DNA from: Chryseobacterium gleum | Lineage (GTDB): Bacteria > Bacteroidota > Bacteroidia > Flavobacteriales_D > Crocinitomicaceae | Assembly: GCA_945862165.1 (NCBI GenBank) | Contig: CAMAXI010000001.1 | Location: 518,688-582,687 of the forward strand | Direction of reading: 5' to 3' | DNA: 64,000 nucleotides | Part shown: positions 18,547 through 28,900 of the stretch, one piece after another | How the letters are laid out: each line of letters starts with the position of its first letter | How positions within the stretch are numbered: position 1 is the stretch's first letter | Notes under the pieces: generated by a model | Seen by the model: the letters and a program-made list of their open reading frames with translations, nothing else | What the model was told of the DNA's origin: nothing | Databases searched by the model: none | Made by a program: the position numbers and the translations under genes

Positions 18547-19377
18547 ATGGCAATTACAGCATCAGATGTAAACAAACTTCGTCAGCAAACTGGCGCAGGT
18601 ATGATGGACTGCAAAAACGCTTTAGTTGAGGCTAACGGTGATTTTGAAACAGCTATCGACATCCTTCGTAAAAAAGGACAAAAAATCGCTGCTAAACGTG
18701 GTGATAACGAAGCAAAAGAAGGTTTATCTATTGCTCAAGTAGCTACTTCTGGAAATGAAGGGGTAATCTTGATTTTAAATTGTGAAACTGACTTCGTAGC
18801 AATCAATGATTCATTCCGTACTTTCGTTCAATCGATTGTGGATGTAGCTTTAGTTAATGAAGTAACAACTGTAGACGAATTGAAAGCATTGAAATATGAC
18901 GACAAATTAACAGTGGATGAAAAAATCACTGAACAAGTTGGCGTTATTGGTGAAAAATTAGATTTATCTAAATTTGCGCGTATTTCTGCTCCAAAAGTGG
19001 TTGCTTACAACCACCCAGGAAATCAGTTAGCTACATTGGTAGGTTTGACGGTTGATTCAGCTACTGCTGAAGATGCTGGTAAGCAAGTTGCAATGCAAAT
19101 TGCTGCTATGAATCCAATCGCTTTAAACAAAGATGGTGTTGATGCGGATACAATTGCTCGTGAATTAGAAATTGGTAAAGAATTAGCGATTCAAGAAGGT
19201 AAACCAGCTGAAATGGCTGCTAAAATTTCGGAAGGTCGTTTAAATAAATTCTTCCAAGAAAACACATTATTAAGTCAACCATTTGTACGTGATAATAAAG
19301 TAAATGTTGAGCAATTTTTAGCTTCTGCTGAAAAAGGATTAACTGTTGCTGAGTTTTTACGTTTCTCTACTAAATAA
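18547..19377 (+). CDS. tsf: Translation elongation factor Ts
   Basis: GDP-exchange factor for EF-Tu. The N-terminal UBA-like domain has LRQQTGAGMMDCKNALVEAN, followed by DIDILRKKG-like sequence and the core NCETDFVA motif that contacts EF-Tu. It has 276 aa. A strong terminator follows the stop. Confidence 0.98.
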   Translation: MAITASDVNKLRQQTGAGMMDCKNALVEANGDFETAIDILRKKGQKIAAKRGDNEAKEGLSIAQVATSGNEGVILILNCETDFVAINDSFRTFVQSIVDVALVNEVTTVDELKALKYDDKLTVDEKITEQVGVIGEKLDLSKFARISAPKVVAYNHPGNQLATLVGLTVDSATAEDAGKQVAMQIAAMNPIALNKDGVDADTIARELEIGKELAIQEGKPAEMAAKISEGRLNKFFQENTLLSQPFVRDNKVNVEQFLASAEKGLTVAEFLRFSTK

Positions 19378-19395
19378 TAGATTTCAAAATATAAG

Positions 19396-19427
19396 AAAAG
19401 GCTGAAAGAAATTTCAGCCTTTTTTTT
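19396..19427 (+). terminator. Rho-independent terminator of rpsB-tsf
   Basis: A perfect 12-bp stem (AAAAGGCTGAAA with TTTCAGCCTTTT), a GAAA tetraloop and a T tract follow tsf by 18 nt. Confidence 0.92.
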
Positions 19428-19473
19428 GCGCTAAATTTTTCTACGATGTGTTGTGAATATTGAGGATGTAATA

Positions 19474-19724
19474 TTTACCATTTAGAAGTTAAGAATTAAA
19501 ATAGTTGAAAGTCGGCTTTGCCTCTATTAAGGAAATAAAGATACAAGAGTTAAAATAATCAAAAGTGCTTAATGTATTCAAACACGACACCCTAATCATT
19601 CTAAATTTCTTAATTCCTTAATGGTAAATCCTCTATAATAAATAACTTAAAACAACCAAAGGTGGCTCAATATTTCTAATCCCCCTCCTATTCCAACTAA
19701 ATTTCTTAACTTCTAAATGGTAAA
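19474..19724. repeat. Three-copy ~25-bp repeat, one inverted and two direct
   Basis: Copies at 19601-19628 and 19697-19724 are direct near-repeats beginning CTAAATTTCTTAA and ending AATGGTAAA. A third copy at 19474-19498 is in inverse orientation (TTTACCATTTAGAAGTTAAG). The outer pair could form a long-range stem. Confidence 0.7.
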
Positions 19725-19789
19725 ACAGCCCATACTCTACCAATCAATTTGAATTTTCAATCAATGAAAAAATGTAACAAATAAATCCC

Positions 19790-19797
19790 TATCTTTG
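19790..19797 (+). promoter_or_regulatory. -7 box (TATCTTTG) for pyrH-frr
   Basis: Exact TAnnTTTG match 23 nt before the pyrH ATG. No clear -33 TTG at standard spacing is seen. Confidence 0.6.
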
Positions 19798-19820
19798 CAA
19801 ACGATAAAAATTCCGTTCTT

Positions 19821-20549
19821 ATGAAGTACAAACGCATATTACTTAAGCTTAGTGGTGAATCTCTAATGGGAGATAAACAATTTGGAATTGACAACAATCG
19901 TATTGCATCTTATGCAAGACAAATCAAAGAAGTGTGTGATTCTGGAATTCAAGTAGCTATCGTAATTGGCGGTGGAAATATCTTCCGTGGTGTACAAGCA
20001 GAAGAAGGTGGAATGGATCGTACGCATGGCGACTACATGGGGATGTTAGCTACCATGATAAACAGTATGGCATTACAATCTGCCTTAGAAGCTGTTGGAT
20101 CTAAAACACGACTAATGTCTGCCATTGAAATGCGTGAAATTGCAGAACCATTTGTTAGACGTCGTGCAGTTAGCCATCTAGAAAAAGGACGTGTTGTAAT
20201 TTTTGGTGCTGGAACTGGTAATCCATATTTTACAACAGATTCAGCAGCATCTTTACGTGCGATTGAAATCACAGCGGATGTAATCTTGAAAGGTACACGT
20301 GTAGATGGAATTTATACCGCAGATCCATTAAAAGATCCAAATGCAGTTAAATACAACCGCATTTCTTTTGATGATGTCTATGAAAAAGGATTGAAAATCA
20401 TGGATCTTACCGCATTTACTTTGTGTAAAGAAAATGATTTACCAATTGTTGTTTTTGATATGGACACTCCAGGTACCTTGAAACGTATCATGGATGGAGA
20501 AGAATTAGGAACGATTGTTCAAAATGAAACAACAGAGTTAGTTAAATAA
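19821..20549 (+). CDS. pyrH: UMP kinase
   Basis: Phosphorylates UMP to UDP in pyrimidine synthesis; amino acid kinase fold. Motifs: [13 protein letters not shown] at the N-terminus, [13 protein letters not shown], and [16 protein letters not shown] for substrate binding, then [12 protein letters not shown]. It has 242 aa. It lies 23 bp upstream of frr, a common operon. Confidence 0.97.
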   Translation: MKYKRILLKLSGESLMGDKQFGIDNNRIASYARQIKEVCDSGIQVAIVIGGGNIFRGVQAEEGGMDRTHGDYMGMLATMINSMALQSALEAVGSKTRLMSAIEMREIAEPFVRRRAVSHLEKGRVVIFGAGTGNPYFTTDSAASLRAIEITADVILKGTRVDGIYTADPLKDPNAVKYNRISFDDVYEKGLKIMDLTAFTLCKENDLPIVVFDMDTPGTLKRIMDGEELGTIVQNETTELVK

Positions 20550-20572
20550 TAAACTTTTAAAAATTAGTAACC

Positions 20573-21136
20573 ATGGTTGAAGAAGTTCAAAGTGTCTATA
20601 CTGATTTGAATAATTCAAATGCAAAAACAATACAGCATTTAGATTACGAAACACAAAAAATTAGAGCGGGTAAAGCAACACCATCGATGTTGCAAAGTGT
20701 AATGGTAGAATACTACGGTAACCCTACCCCTATTACCCAAGTTGCAAACATTTCTGCACCAGATGCACGTACTCTAGTGGTTCAACCATGGGAACGTCCT
20801 TTATTACCAGAAATCGCAAAAGGAATCATAAATTCTAATCTAGGATTCGCGCCTTCTAACAACGGTGAACAATTAATCATTACAATTCCGCCTTTAACAG
20901 AAGAAAGACGTCGTGAGATGGTTAAAAAAGCAAAAGCAGAAGGAGAACATGCGAAAGTTGGAATTCGTAACAATCGTAAAGATGCATTAGACATGATTAA
21001 GCTATTAAAAACAGATGGATTGTCTGAAGATGCTGTCAAAGAATCTGAAACAAAAATTCAAAACATTACGAATAACTTTATCACAAAAGTAGATGAATTG
21101 ATTGTAGCGAAAGAGAAAGATATCATGACGATTTAG
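20573..21136 (+). CDS. frr: Ribosome recycling factor
   Basis: Splits post-termination ribosomes with EF-G. Typical sequence: the core RAGKATPSML, NISAPDARTLVVQPWE and LTEERRREMVKKAKAEGE. It has 187 aa. It is the second gene of the pyrH-frr operon, with a terminator after a short repeat-containing spacer. Confidence 0.97.
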   Translation: MVEEVQSVYTDLNNSNAKTIQHLDYETQKIRAGKATPSMLQSVMVEYYGNPTPITQVANISAPDARTLVVQPWERPLLPEIAKGIINSNLGFAPSNNGEQLIITIPPLTEERRREMVKKAKAEGEHAKVGIRNNRKDALDMIKLLKTDGLSEDAVKESETKIQNITNNFITKVDELIVAKEKDIMTI

Positions 21137-21150
21137 TGACGAGTTACGTC

Positions 21151-21166
21151 CCTCGACAAGCTCAGG
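21151..21166. repeat. GC-rich dispersed repeat (CTCGACAAGCTCAGG type)
   Basis: CCTCGACAAGCTCAGG belongs to the same family as the segments at 24.4 kb and 56.7 kb. It stands out from the AT-rich surroundings and lies just after a stop codon. Confidence 0.6.
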
Positions 21167-21200
21167 ATTGAAAGTGAAGAGTGACGAAAATATAGATTGT

Positions 21201-21232
21201 AAACGTTTTGGGAAACTGAAACGTTTTTTTTT
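21201..21232. terminator. Terminator between frr and the convergent hydrolase gene
   Basis: Two AAACGTTT blocks (21201-21208 and 21219-21226) can pair with each other, followed on the plus strand by a T run. Because AAACGTTT is itself palindromic, it may serve both strands. Confidence 0.6.
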
Positions 21233-22631
21233 ATTGATAAATATCTAAAATCCATTTCCCAATAATTTGTAATGCTTTTGGATTAAACGTTTCTTCAATA
21301 GTTGCGTATTCCGATGGATTTCCGGTTTTGGCTTTTTGGAAAAGATGATTTAATCCTTTTAATTCAACAACTTTAAAATGATAATTATTTGCTTTTTTTA
21401 AGGCTATTTTGATTTGTGTTAAATTTTCTTTTGCAGGAACTTGTAAATCCAATGAACCATTTAATGCTAAAACATTACACGTAGTTTTCTCCAAGTAGAT
21501 TCTAGGATCCAATTTTAAGAAATAACGAAACCAAGGGGAATTAATTTGTGCTAACAACATATCCAAATCTTCGTCTGTAACGCGTGAAGCTGAATATTCG
21601 GATATTAATTTAGCAGCATCTTTACGTATTGCATTTGGATCATCCGAATTCATTACCAATGTATATAACTTTTCATTTAAGGAATTTGCTTTTTTTATTT
21701 GCGCATCCGAAATACCATTCGCTTTGCTAATTAATTGATTTTGTATCAAAATAATATCTTTTCCCGGTAAACCTGTACCTGCTAATAGCACTATAAATTT
21801 AACTTGACTTGGATTTCTGGATGCAACTATAGGAGCTATGATACCGCCTTCACTATGTCCAATCAAACCAATCGATTTTATTTCTCTTCTCGTTTGAAGA
21901 TATGAAATAGCTGCTTGAACATCACTTGTAAAATCTTCCGTTGTTGCACCGCTAAAATCACCGGTAGATTTCCCTACTCCACGATCATCATAGCGTAAAA
22001 CAGCTATTCCTTGGCGTGTTAGATAATCTGCTAACACCAAAAATGGTTTGTGTCCCATTAATTCTTCCTCCCTATTTTGTGGTCCACTTCCAGTAATTAA
22101 AATAGCACATGCACCTGATGGATTTGCTTTTGGTAAACACAAGGTACCCGCTAGCGTATGACCAGCAGTAGGATGTTTAAAAAAAACTTCTTCTTGCTCA
22201 TATGGAAATGGCGCGATTGGTTCTTGCGGTTTTAACTTCACGGAATCGTGCTTTACTTGTCTTTGTAGATTTATCGGAAATGTTTTTCCATGTTGCGTAA
22301 CTTCTCCATTAATCGCATCGTGTGACACTAATTTACCCTTATAAACAAATTGAATTTTATCTATTTGAATAAGGAGTTCATTATTCGAAAAGACTGTTGT
22401 ATTTGTTGGAATAGCTTTTGCTCCTTGACTTGGTGAATCCATGGTAGAAATTAAACCATTTTCTGTAGAATCGACATGAAATACAAGGGGTAAGGTCATT
22501 CCTGAGATGCTAAGCTCTCCTCTCCAAGTACCTTTTATGGATTGAGAATAGGTATTGAAAGTGAAAAGTAGAAAGATAAAAGTTGAAAGTCGAAAGTTGA
22601 AAGTCGAAAGTTGGGTGTTGGGTGTTTTCAT
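21231..22631 (-). CDS. Exported alpha/beta hydrolase
   Basis: The N-terminal 120 residues form a beta-rich domain (KGTWRGELSISGMTLPLVFH). The alpha/beta-hydrolase part has ILITGSGPQNREE for the oxyanion region, the nucleophile elbow GLIGHSEGG, a later acid region ALNGSLDLQVP and the catalytic His in LKGLNHLFQ. I chose the ATG at 22631; the frame opens 13 codons earlier. The first 25 or so residues (MKTPNTQLSTFNFRLSTFIF) act as a signal peptide but are encoded by a tandem-repeat DNA segment. Substrate is unknown. Confidence 0.87.
   Translation of the reverse strand: MKTPNTQLSTFNFRLSTFIFLLFTFNTYSQSIKGTWRGELSISGMTLPLVFHVDSTENGLISTMDSPSQGAKAIPTNTTVFSNNELLIQIDKIQFVYKGKLVSHDAINGEVTQHGKTFPINLQRQVKHDSVKLKPQEPIAPFPYEQEEVFFKHPTAGHTLAGTLCLPKANPSGACAILITGSGPQNREEELMGHKPFLVLADYLTRQGIAVLRYDDRGVGKSTGDFSGATTEDFTSDVQAAISYLQTRREIKSIGLIGHSEGGIIAPIVASRNPSQVKFIVLLAGTGLPGKDIILIQNQLISKANGISDAQIKKANSLNEKLYTLVMNSDDPNAIRKDAAKLISEYSASRVTDEDLDMLLAQINSPWFRYFLKLDPRIYLEKTTCNVLALNGSLDLQVPAKENLTQIKIALKKANNYHFKVVELKGLNHLFQKAKTGNPSEYATIEETFNPKALQIIGKWILDIYQ
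22558..22622. repeat. Tandem GAAAGT-type repeat encoding a signal peptide
   Basis: The plus strand reads repeated units of AGTTGAAAGTCGAA, with degenerate units on both sides. The minus strand of the same bases encodes the start of the hydrolase. A single related unit occurs near 19.5 kb. Confidence 0.7.
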
Positions 22632-22740
22632 GGGATATGTATTTGATGTAAATTTAATGGATAATAGCAATAATTTAAACTATATAGGGCAACTAAGTTT
22701 TAAGATGTGGGTGTTAACAAAGTAGAATACTAAGAACTAA

Positions 22741-23661
22741 TTAACCGTGTAATTTAAACAAGTATTCTTGTTCAAATTGACCAGGGGTTGGGATAAATAC
22801 TACTTTTTTATTTAAACATATTGCATCCATGATTGTTGTATATCCACTTCGGGAAATAATAGAATCGCAACGGTAAAACAAAGAATCCATTTCTTTCCAA
22901 GTCAAAGTATCCAACACTTCCAAATTGGAAGGGAAATCCAAAATCTGATATTTCCCCGTACAAATACATTTTACACTTTGATTGGTGGTAGTTGCAAATT
23001 GAACTATTTCTTTAAACAACTGTTTTGCGTATGGTTCCGGTCCACTTATAACTGCCAAAACAAAATCTTCTTTTGACTTTTTCACCGATGAAAATCGAGA
23101 CTGAATACCAATATACTGCATTGGCAAAATAGTAGTTGAGCTACTCAATTTACCTGCATAACGATGATTTTCATCATCCAAAACCCAAATTGCTGAATAT
23201 TTTTTAAGCTGTTTTGTATGCCAATAATTTGCGATTTTTCGAATCCCTTCAAGAGGTAAAGTGACTTGATGGGTTATAAATATGGAAGGAATATCATTAT
23301 TTCTAAATCCATACCGATGGTCTGAAATAATCAGTGTAATAGGATTAGATAGACAGACGGTTTTCACAAACTCGAATTCATTAGAAATTATACGTTTGAA
23401 TCGAAAAAAATTCGAACCCATTTCATTCAACCAATTTCCAGAACCTGAAAAACGAAAATCGTAACCGTCTAAAGCGATAAAATGAATTGATGGCAAATAT
23501 TCTTCTACAATAGCATTTTGCTTTTTATTACCTGCAAAATAAATAGTGTTATTTTGAGACACTAATTGTTCGATAATAGGAATTGAGCGTGCTACGTGCC
23601 CAAATCCCCAATCGTTGCAAGCATACAAAATAGTTTGACCGAATACGTCTTTTAGGTTCAT
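22741..23661 (-). CDS. Glycosyltransferase family 28-like protein
   Basis: GT-B type fold. The N-terminus YACNDWGFGHVARSIPIIEQL has the glycine/histidine loop of MurG-like enzymes. The C-terminal ISRSGYTTIMDAICLNKKVVFIPTPGQFEQEYL is the typical nucleotide-sugar binding region. It has 306 aa, shorter than most members because it stops soon after this motif. Acceptor and sugar are unknown. It stands alone between the hydrolase and mnmD. Confidence 0.8.
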   Translation of the reverse strand: MNLKDVFGQTILYACNDWGFGHVARSIPIIEQLVSQNNTIYFAGNKKQNAIVEEYLPSIHFIALDGYDFRFSGSGNWLNEMGSNFFRFKRIISNEFEFVKTVCLSNPITLIISDHRYGFRNNDIPSIFITHQVTLPLEGIRKIANYWHTKQLKKYSAIWVLDDENHRYAGKLSSSTTILPMQYIGIQSRFSSVKKSKEDFVLAVISGPEPYAKQLFKEIVQFATTTNQSVKCICTGKYQILDFPSNLEVLDTLTWKEMDSLFYRCDSIISRSGYTTIMDAICLNKKVVFIPTPGQFEQEYLFKLHG

Positions 23662-23729
23662 ACCTCAAAGGTAGAAAATTTGTACCTTTAAGCAGTAAAT
23701 TCAATTTATATCCTCGCTAAAATATATTT

Positions 23730-24395
23730 ATGCAACGTACCATTATCACTACTGGAGATGGATCAAAAACGATTCACTTACCGGATTGGAATGAAAATTA
23801 CCATTCTTCGCATGGCGCTGTACAAGAAGCAAAGCATGTTTTTTTAAAAAATGGCTTAGATTTATTTTCAGGGAAGCCAGAAGTACATATTTTAGAAATT
23901 GGATTTGGAACTGGCTTAAATGCGATTTTAACTTTAGAAGCTGTATTAAATTCTGACTCAAACATAATTTATGACGGGTTGGAAGCTTTTCCAATATCAA
24001 ATGATGAAATGGTTGCATTAGAATATGAAAATCTGTTAGAATCTGATTTTCTCAAAGAAAAATACAAACAAATACACAATATATCATGGGATGTACCAAA
24101 TCTAATCACACCTACATTCACGCTTACCAAAATTCAAAATGAACTTCAAAAACAAACTTTCACAGCAAATAAATACGACATAATCTATTTTGATGCTTTT
24201 GGTCCGCGCGTACAGGAAGCAATGTGGACAAAAGAAATCTTTCAAAAACTATACATATCCTTAAAATCAGATGGATATTTGGTCACCTATTGCGCAAAAG
24301 GGCAAGTAAAAAGAGATTTAAAGTCTGTTGGATTCTTCGTGGAAGCATTACCTGGTCCTCCAGGAAAACGAGAGATGACAAGAGGTAGGAAGTGA
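23730..24395 (+). CDS. mnmD: tRNA (5-methylaminomethyl-2-thiouridine)(34)-methyltransferase MnmD
   Basis: SAM-dependent methyltransferase of the MnmC1/MnmD type that completes wobble-uridine modification. The SAM site is LEIGFGTGLNAILTLEA and the family motif is YDIIYFDAFGPRVQEAMWTK. The end is GYLVTYCAKGQVKRDLKSVG followed by GPPGKREMTRG. It is a stand-alone methyltransferase (221 aa) without the FAD oxidase half, as is common in Bacteroidota. Confidence 0.9.
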   Translation: MQRTIITTGDGSKTIHLPDWNENYHSSHGAVQEAKHVFLKNGLDLFSGKPEVHILEIGFGTGLNAILTLEAVLNSDSNIIYDGLEAFPISNDEMVALEYENLLESDFLKEKYKQIHNISWDVPNLITPTFTLTKIQNELQKQTFTANKYDIIYFDAFGPRVQEAMWTKEIFQKLYISLKSDGYLVTYCAKGQVKRDLKSVGFFVEALPGPPGKREMTRGRK

Positions 24396-24396
24396 T

Positions 24397-24451
24397 CCTT
24401 CGACTGGCTCAGGAATCGAAGTGACGGTCCTTCCTTTCGACAGGCTCAAGG
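24397..24451. repeat. Two GC-rich dispersed repeat units
   Basis: CCTTCGACTGGCTCAGG (24397-24413) and CCTTTCGACAGGCTCAAGG (24433-24451) directly follow the mnmD stop. They belong to the same family as the elements at 21.15 and 56.7 kb. The remaining 200 bp up to the next gene shows nothing recognisable. Confidence 0.65.
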
Positions 24452-24657
24452 TAAACTAACCTCAGGAACCATTGAAAAGAGATAATAATAAGAGATCCTT
24501 AGTAAAAAGTATTGGTAGGAGTGATGCGGAAAGAATGGGTTTAGAATATCTAATTAAATTAGGTCGGAATTAACATCTTTAGGCTCATAAGTATCCTAAA
24601 TTTTTAAGATTTAGCGCGTGGTAAATACTAATTTTATGAGGTAAAGCACTAAAATTT

Positions 24658-25890
24658 ATGCAGGAGAAGTTGGTACAATCTTTAGAAAATCAAATTGAAT
24701 TTCAAGAGTTTAAACTAACTTCTTTGTTAGAAATAACCAATGCAATAAATACTAAACAATCCGTTGAAACCCTTACCAAAATATTAGGATTTATTCTTAA
24801 AGAGCAATTAGGTTTTTCGAAATTTATTCTACTTCATAAGCAGGAAACCTGGCATACACTTTTAAAAACAGGGGTAAAAGGTTCACTAAAAGAAGAAGAA
24901 ATTATTGCTAATCTAGCGCGATTTAAAGAAATCACAAGTATTGAATCTTCCCCATCCGAAATTATCGCTCAATTTGACAGTATAGTTCCAGTTTTTCATC
25001 AAAAAGCGCCACTCGCTTACTTATTGATTTCTGGTGATTCTTTAAAAAACAACCCATCTTCGGAAACGATTAACAACATGCGGTTTGTGCAGACACTTGC
25101 AAACATTATAGTAGTAGCTATTGAGAATCAACGCATGATGCAGGTAAGTATCAAACAAGCGCGCCTAAAGAAAGAATTAGAAGTAGCTTCAGAAATGCAA
25201 AAAATGTTGTTCCCATCTGATTTACCCTCCAACCGAAAATTAGATGTGCATGCAAAATACACTTCAAGACATCAAGTTGGTGGAGACTATTATGACTTCA
25301 TTCAATTATCAGAAGATGAATATATTATATGTATAGGCGATGTGTCTGGAAAAGGAATAAGTGCAGCAATGTTAATGGCTAATTTCCAAGCAACTTTGAG
25401 AGCCTTATATAGTTACCAGCAATTTGAACTTGATTTTTTGATTGAGGAATTGAATAAGAAAGTAATGAAAAATGCGAAAGGAGAAAAATTTATTACTTTT
25501 TTCATTGCTAAATACAATATTGAAACACGAAAACTAACGTATATCAACGCTGGTCATAATCACCCATTTCTTACGAATGGAAAAACATTTGAACTTTTAG
25601 ACAAAGGAACTATAGGGCTAGGTATGATGGAAGATTTACCATTTCTGAAAGTTGGGAATTTATACCTTGAACCTAATTCTACCTTAGTAATGTATACAGA
25701 TGGTATTATTGAATTAGAGAATGAGAAAAATGAATTCTTTGAATTGGAACGCTTAATAAAACTTGTACATAATTATTATCCATTAAAGATGGAAGATCTC
25801 AATAATATTATCTTTTCGAAGTTGGATGAATGGAGAGCTTCTCGCAATTATGTAGATGATACAGCTATATTTAGTTGTAGGTTCTTTTAG
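24658..25890 (+). CDS. PP2C/SpoIIE-type serine phosphatase with GAF-like sensor
   Basis: A regulator-type phosphatase. Residues 1-165 look like a GAF-like sensory region, followed by a short coiled coil (RLKKELEVASEMQKMLFP). The SpoIIE-type PP2C domain fills the rest: metal-binding GGDYYDFIQL and CIGDVSGKGISAAMLMA, then INAGHNHPFL, MYTDGIIELEN and the final DDTAIFS. RsbU-like enzymes dephosphorylate anti-anti-sigma factors; no such partner lies next to it here. Confidence 0.9.
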   Translation: MQEKLVQSLENQIEFQEFKLTSLLEITNAINTKQSVETLTKILGFILKEQLGFSKFILLHKQETWHTLLKTGVKGSLKEEEIIANLARFKEITSIESSPSEIIAQFDSIVPVFHQKAPLAYLLISGDSLKNNPSSETINNMRFVQTLANIIVVAIENQRMMQVSIKQARLKKELEVASEMQKMLFPSDLPSNRKLDVHAKYTSRHQVGGDYYDFIQLSEDEYIICIGDVSGKGISAAMLMANFQATLRALYSYQQFELDFLIEELNKKVMKNAKGEKFITFFIAKYNIETRKLTYINAGHNHPFLTNGKTFELLDKGTIGLGMMEDLPFLKVGNLYLEPNSTLVMYTDGIIELENEKNEFFELERLIKLVHNYYPLKMEDLNNIIFSKLDEWRASRNYVDDTAIFSCRFF

Positions 25891-25934
25891 ATTGATTGTA
25901 CCTTTATGCTTTGTGAAATTATAGAAGCGTAAAC

Positions 25935-28900
25935 TTACCTCATCAAATACATCTTCCCGAATTCATTTTTGAAATGAGAATCTACTTCTGAATTACGATG
26001 TTTTACCTCTTGCCCATTACTTCTTGCCAATACACGATATAGATAAATACCATTTGCTAACGGATCTCCAAATTGATCTTTTCCATCCCAAGCATAATTG
26101 GTAATTTGATTACGCCCGATTTGTAATGGTCCTAATTCATCTTCCGAAATTTCACGAACTACTTTTCCGGATATAGTCATGATTTGAATAAGCATGTTTT
26201 CAGGAACAGCATTACCGGTTAATGTATATACAAATCGAGTACTCGTGCTAAAAGGATTAGGATAATTAGTTAAATACGAAATTGACGTTTCATTAATGAC
26301 TTCAAAATTAATTGTGTACGCGTAATCGCCTGAAAGATTCCCATTACGATCAGCAGCTTGAACGGAAAGTCTATATTTACCATCCATCGCAAAATCACCA
26401 ATATGCAGTAATTTACATTTTTTAGTTTGCGCTGTAGCTGGAATAAATTGAATGATTTGATTCCCGTTTTTATCCATAAAAGGAATCCGTTTTTGTACAC
26501 CTAAAGGATTAGTAACATATACTTGAAAAAAAGAAGTATCCGTAATTGCATTCATAATAGCATACTCATTTTCGTCTTTCAATGAAATTTCAATCTCTGA
26601 ATTTGGTCGAACTAAATCCTGATTTAGTATGTGTCGACCGTCAAACGTCACATCTAAAATTGGGTTCGTATTATCTGATTGAACATAAAAGTTTTTTGCA
26701 AGTAGATTATTAAAATGAAATTGTTCAGGTTGATCTGTTCGATTCGAAGAAACATATGGATTAACTTCCATCCAAAGCGTATTTCCTCCAGCTAACCCCC
26801 CAGTAGCAATAGTTATGGTATCTCTAAAAGTAGCATTAGCTAACAAAGGTGCTTTTCGTGGATAATTGATTATTTTCTTTTGCTGATTTACATCTTCCAC
26901 CCAATAATTTAAAAGTAATGAATCCATTGGAAACGCACTTACATTTCGAACATCTACTGCAAATTTAAACGTCATCCCTTCATCTACTGTATCTTTTTTA
27001 GGAACCCATACATATCCATTTCGAGGATCTACTACTGCCTCTGGTACAGGTTGATACAAGACATGTAACCGTTTAATTTGTGCAGGATTAAAATTAGTTA
27101 AATCTTTATATTTGGTAGTCATGCGAAGATATGGGTAAACAGATGCATCAATTATAGCATTCAAATTAATAATCGAATCTTGCGGTGTCATTATGGTATC
27201 TATGACTTTTGCTAAGACTAAATCTTTATCTAATACTTCTATTTCTAGTACCGTTGAATCTTTCGTTGCAGTTTCCAATGCATCTTGTTTCCAAGAAAGT
27301 AAATTCCATTGTTTTGCTGGACCAATTACGGGTGTTGACTCTTGGCCAGAATTTGTAAATATCTTTATATTTTCTTCGATACGCATTAATTCTCCATTAT
27401 ACGTTGCAAGTACCTCCTTCACCGAAGAAGTATCGCCTTTTTTAACAACGAAGATGAAACCATGATTTGGTCGACCAGGAATTAAACTATCCGACCCTAA
27501 AGTTTTTAAAGTTTCAAAGATTGATGGAGTTACGTTATTCCAATTTTGGTACTCCGCAACTCGGTGGGAATATATTATTAAATAATGACCATTTGGAACT
27601 TTATTGAGAACCATATCTTGAAAACTAGCCATTTGCGTAGGACTATATTGATGAAAAATAAAATAGGCCTCTGGTCTAGAACGACAGGCACCTAAATCAT
27701 TCATATTACCGAATGAATTTTGCGGATTTTGATTTTGATAATGCGTTCTCCAAGGAATCATTGTTTTCGGGTCAATCACTGCCACATGAAGCGCAGGTGT
27801 CATACCACATCCAGCATATTCCTGCATTTCATTATTGATCTTATATTGTGAAAGATTAAACATATTTTGATTCGAAGGATTATCATAAATTTCAACGACT
27901 AATTTTTTTAAAATCGTATCAAAAGTCCTTTCTCTAATAGAACGATCTAACATTAAACTTGAAAAATCATTTTCTTTAGCCTGAAAAAAGTTCGCCTGTC
28001 CCCAACCATTTTTGCCTGAAATATATTGAAACGAACTTTCATTCCATACTAATACAGAACTATCCACTGCAACCCTCCAAAAGTAAACCGTACTATCAGT
28101 GCATATTAGTATATCTGGCTGGCCTGACTTTTTATTTTTCCAATCCTTTGGAAATACTTCTTGAACACCTCCTAAACCAGTAACAGCTGTGTTTTTACAA
28201 AAAGGGCTATTAAAAGTATCTGTAGTATCTAATTCAAAACGATACGTTTTGATAGCCGCTAAGGGATTGGATGTACATGCTTTTACAACCACACTGTCTT
28301 TCGGTACAACCGCAAAGGCATATGGATAAATCGGAGTTATTCCATCTAATTGTAATAATTGTTGCCTACTTGTTTGGTTATTTTGAAACTCGTCGTACTG
28401 TTCCGTTAAAAAAGAAGGAATGTCCACTAAAACATCAAAATTATTTAAGCCTGCAGCTATATTTGCTTGTAGTGGAACCTTAAAAGAAATAGTATCCATA
28501 TAGGCTAATCCATACAATGGTTTAATGTAAACGGAATCAAATTTACTTTTAGGCATTTTACGGCGTAATTCTACATTTAGTGTATCTGTAAACGAACGAC
28601 CAAGATTTTTCACAGCTACTTTAACTGTTAGACTATCTACAGAAAGCGCAACTTGCTTTGGTAGAATTTGAATACTTTGATTCGTAATTTCAATTTCTGG
28701 TTTATTATGGTAATTAAGACGTAACATAGGATCTCCATTCAAAATAAATCCAAAGCTCGTAATTTCATTCAAACGATTCGGATCGTTGACACACATGGCA
28801 GCAATTGAATTTTTGATTTGTTTTCCAAAGAAGTCTCCGTAATTATTTTTTGCGATTTCGTTATATAATAGCGAAGCAAATTTATACAAATAGGCATCAT

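Larger units (their letters stand above)
19428..19820. other. Intergenic region between tsf terminator and pyrH
   Basis: About 390 bp without a gene. It holds three copies of a roughly 25-bp repeat and a segment with GTTGAAAGTCGG that resembles the repeat at 22.6 kb. At the end is the pyrH -7 box. No tRNA or ORF was found. Confidence 0.5.

Noticed and set aside
19428..19820. Possible tRNA or small RNA gene in the tsf-pyrH gap.
   Set aside because: No acceptor stem with T-arm sequence was found; the visible pairing is explained by the three-copy repeat.
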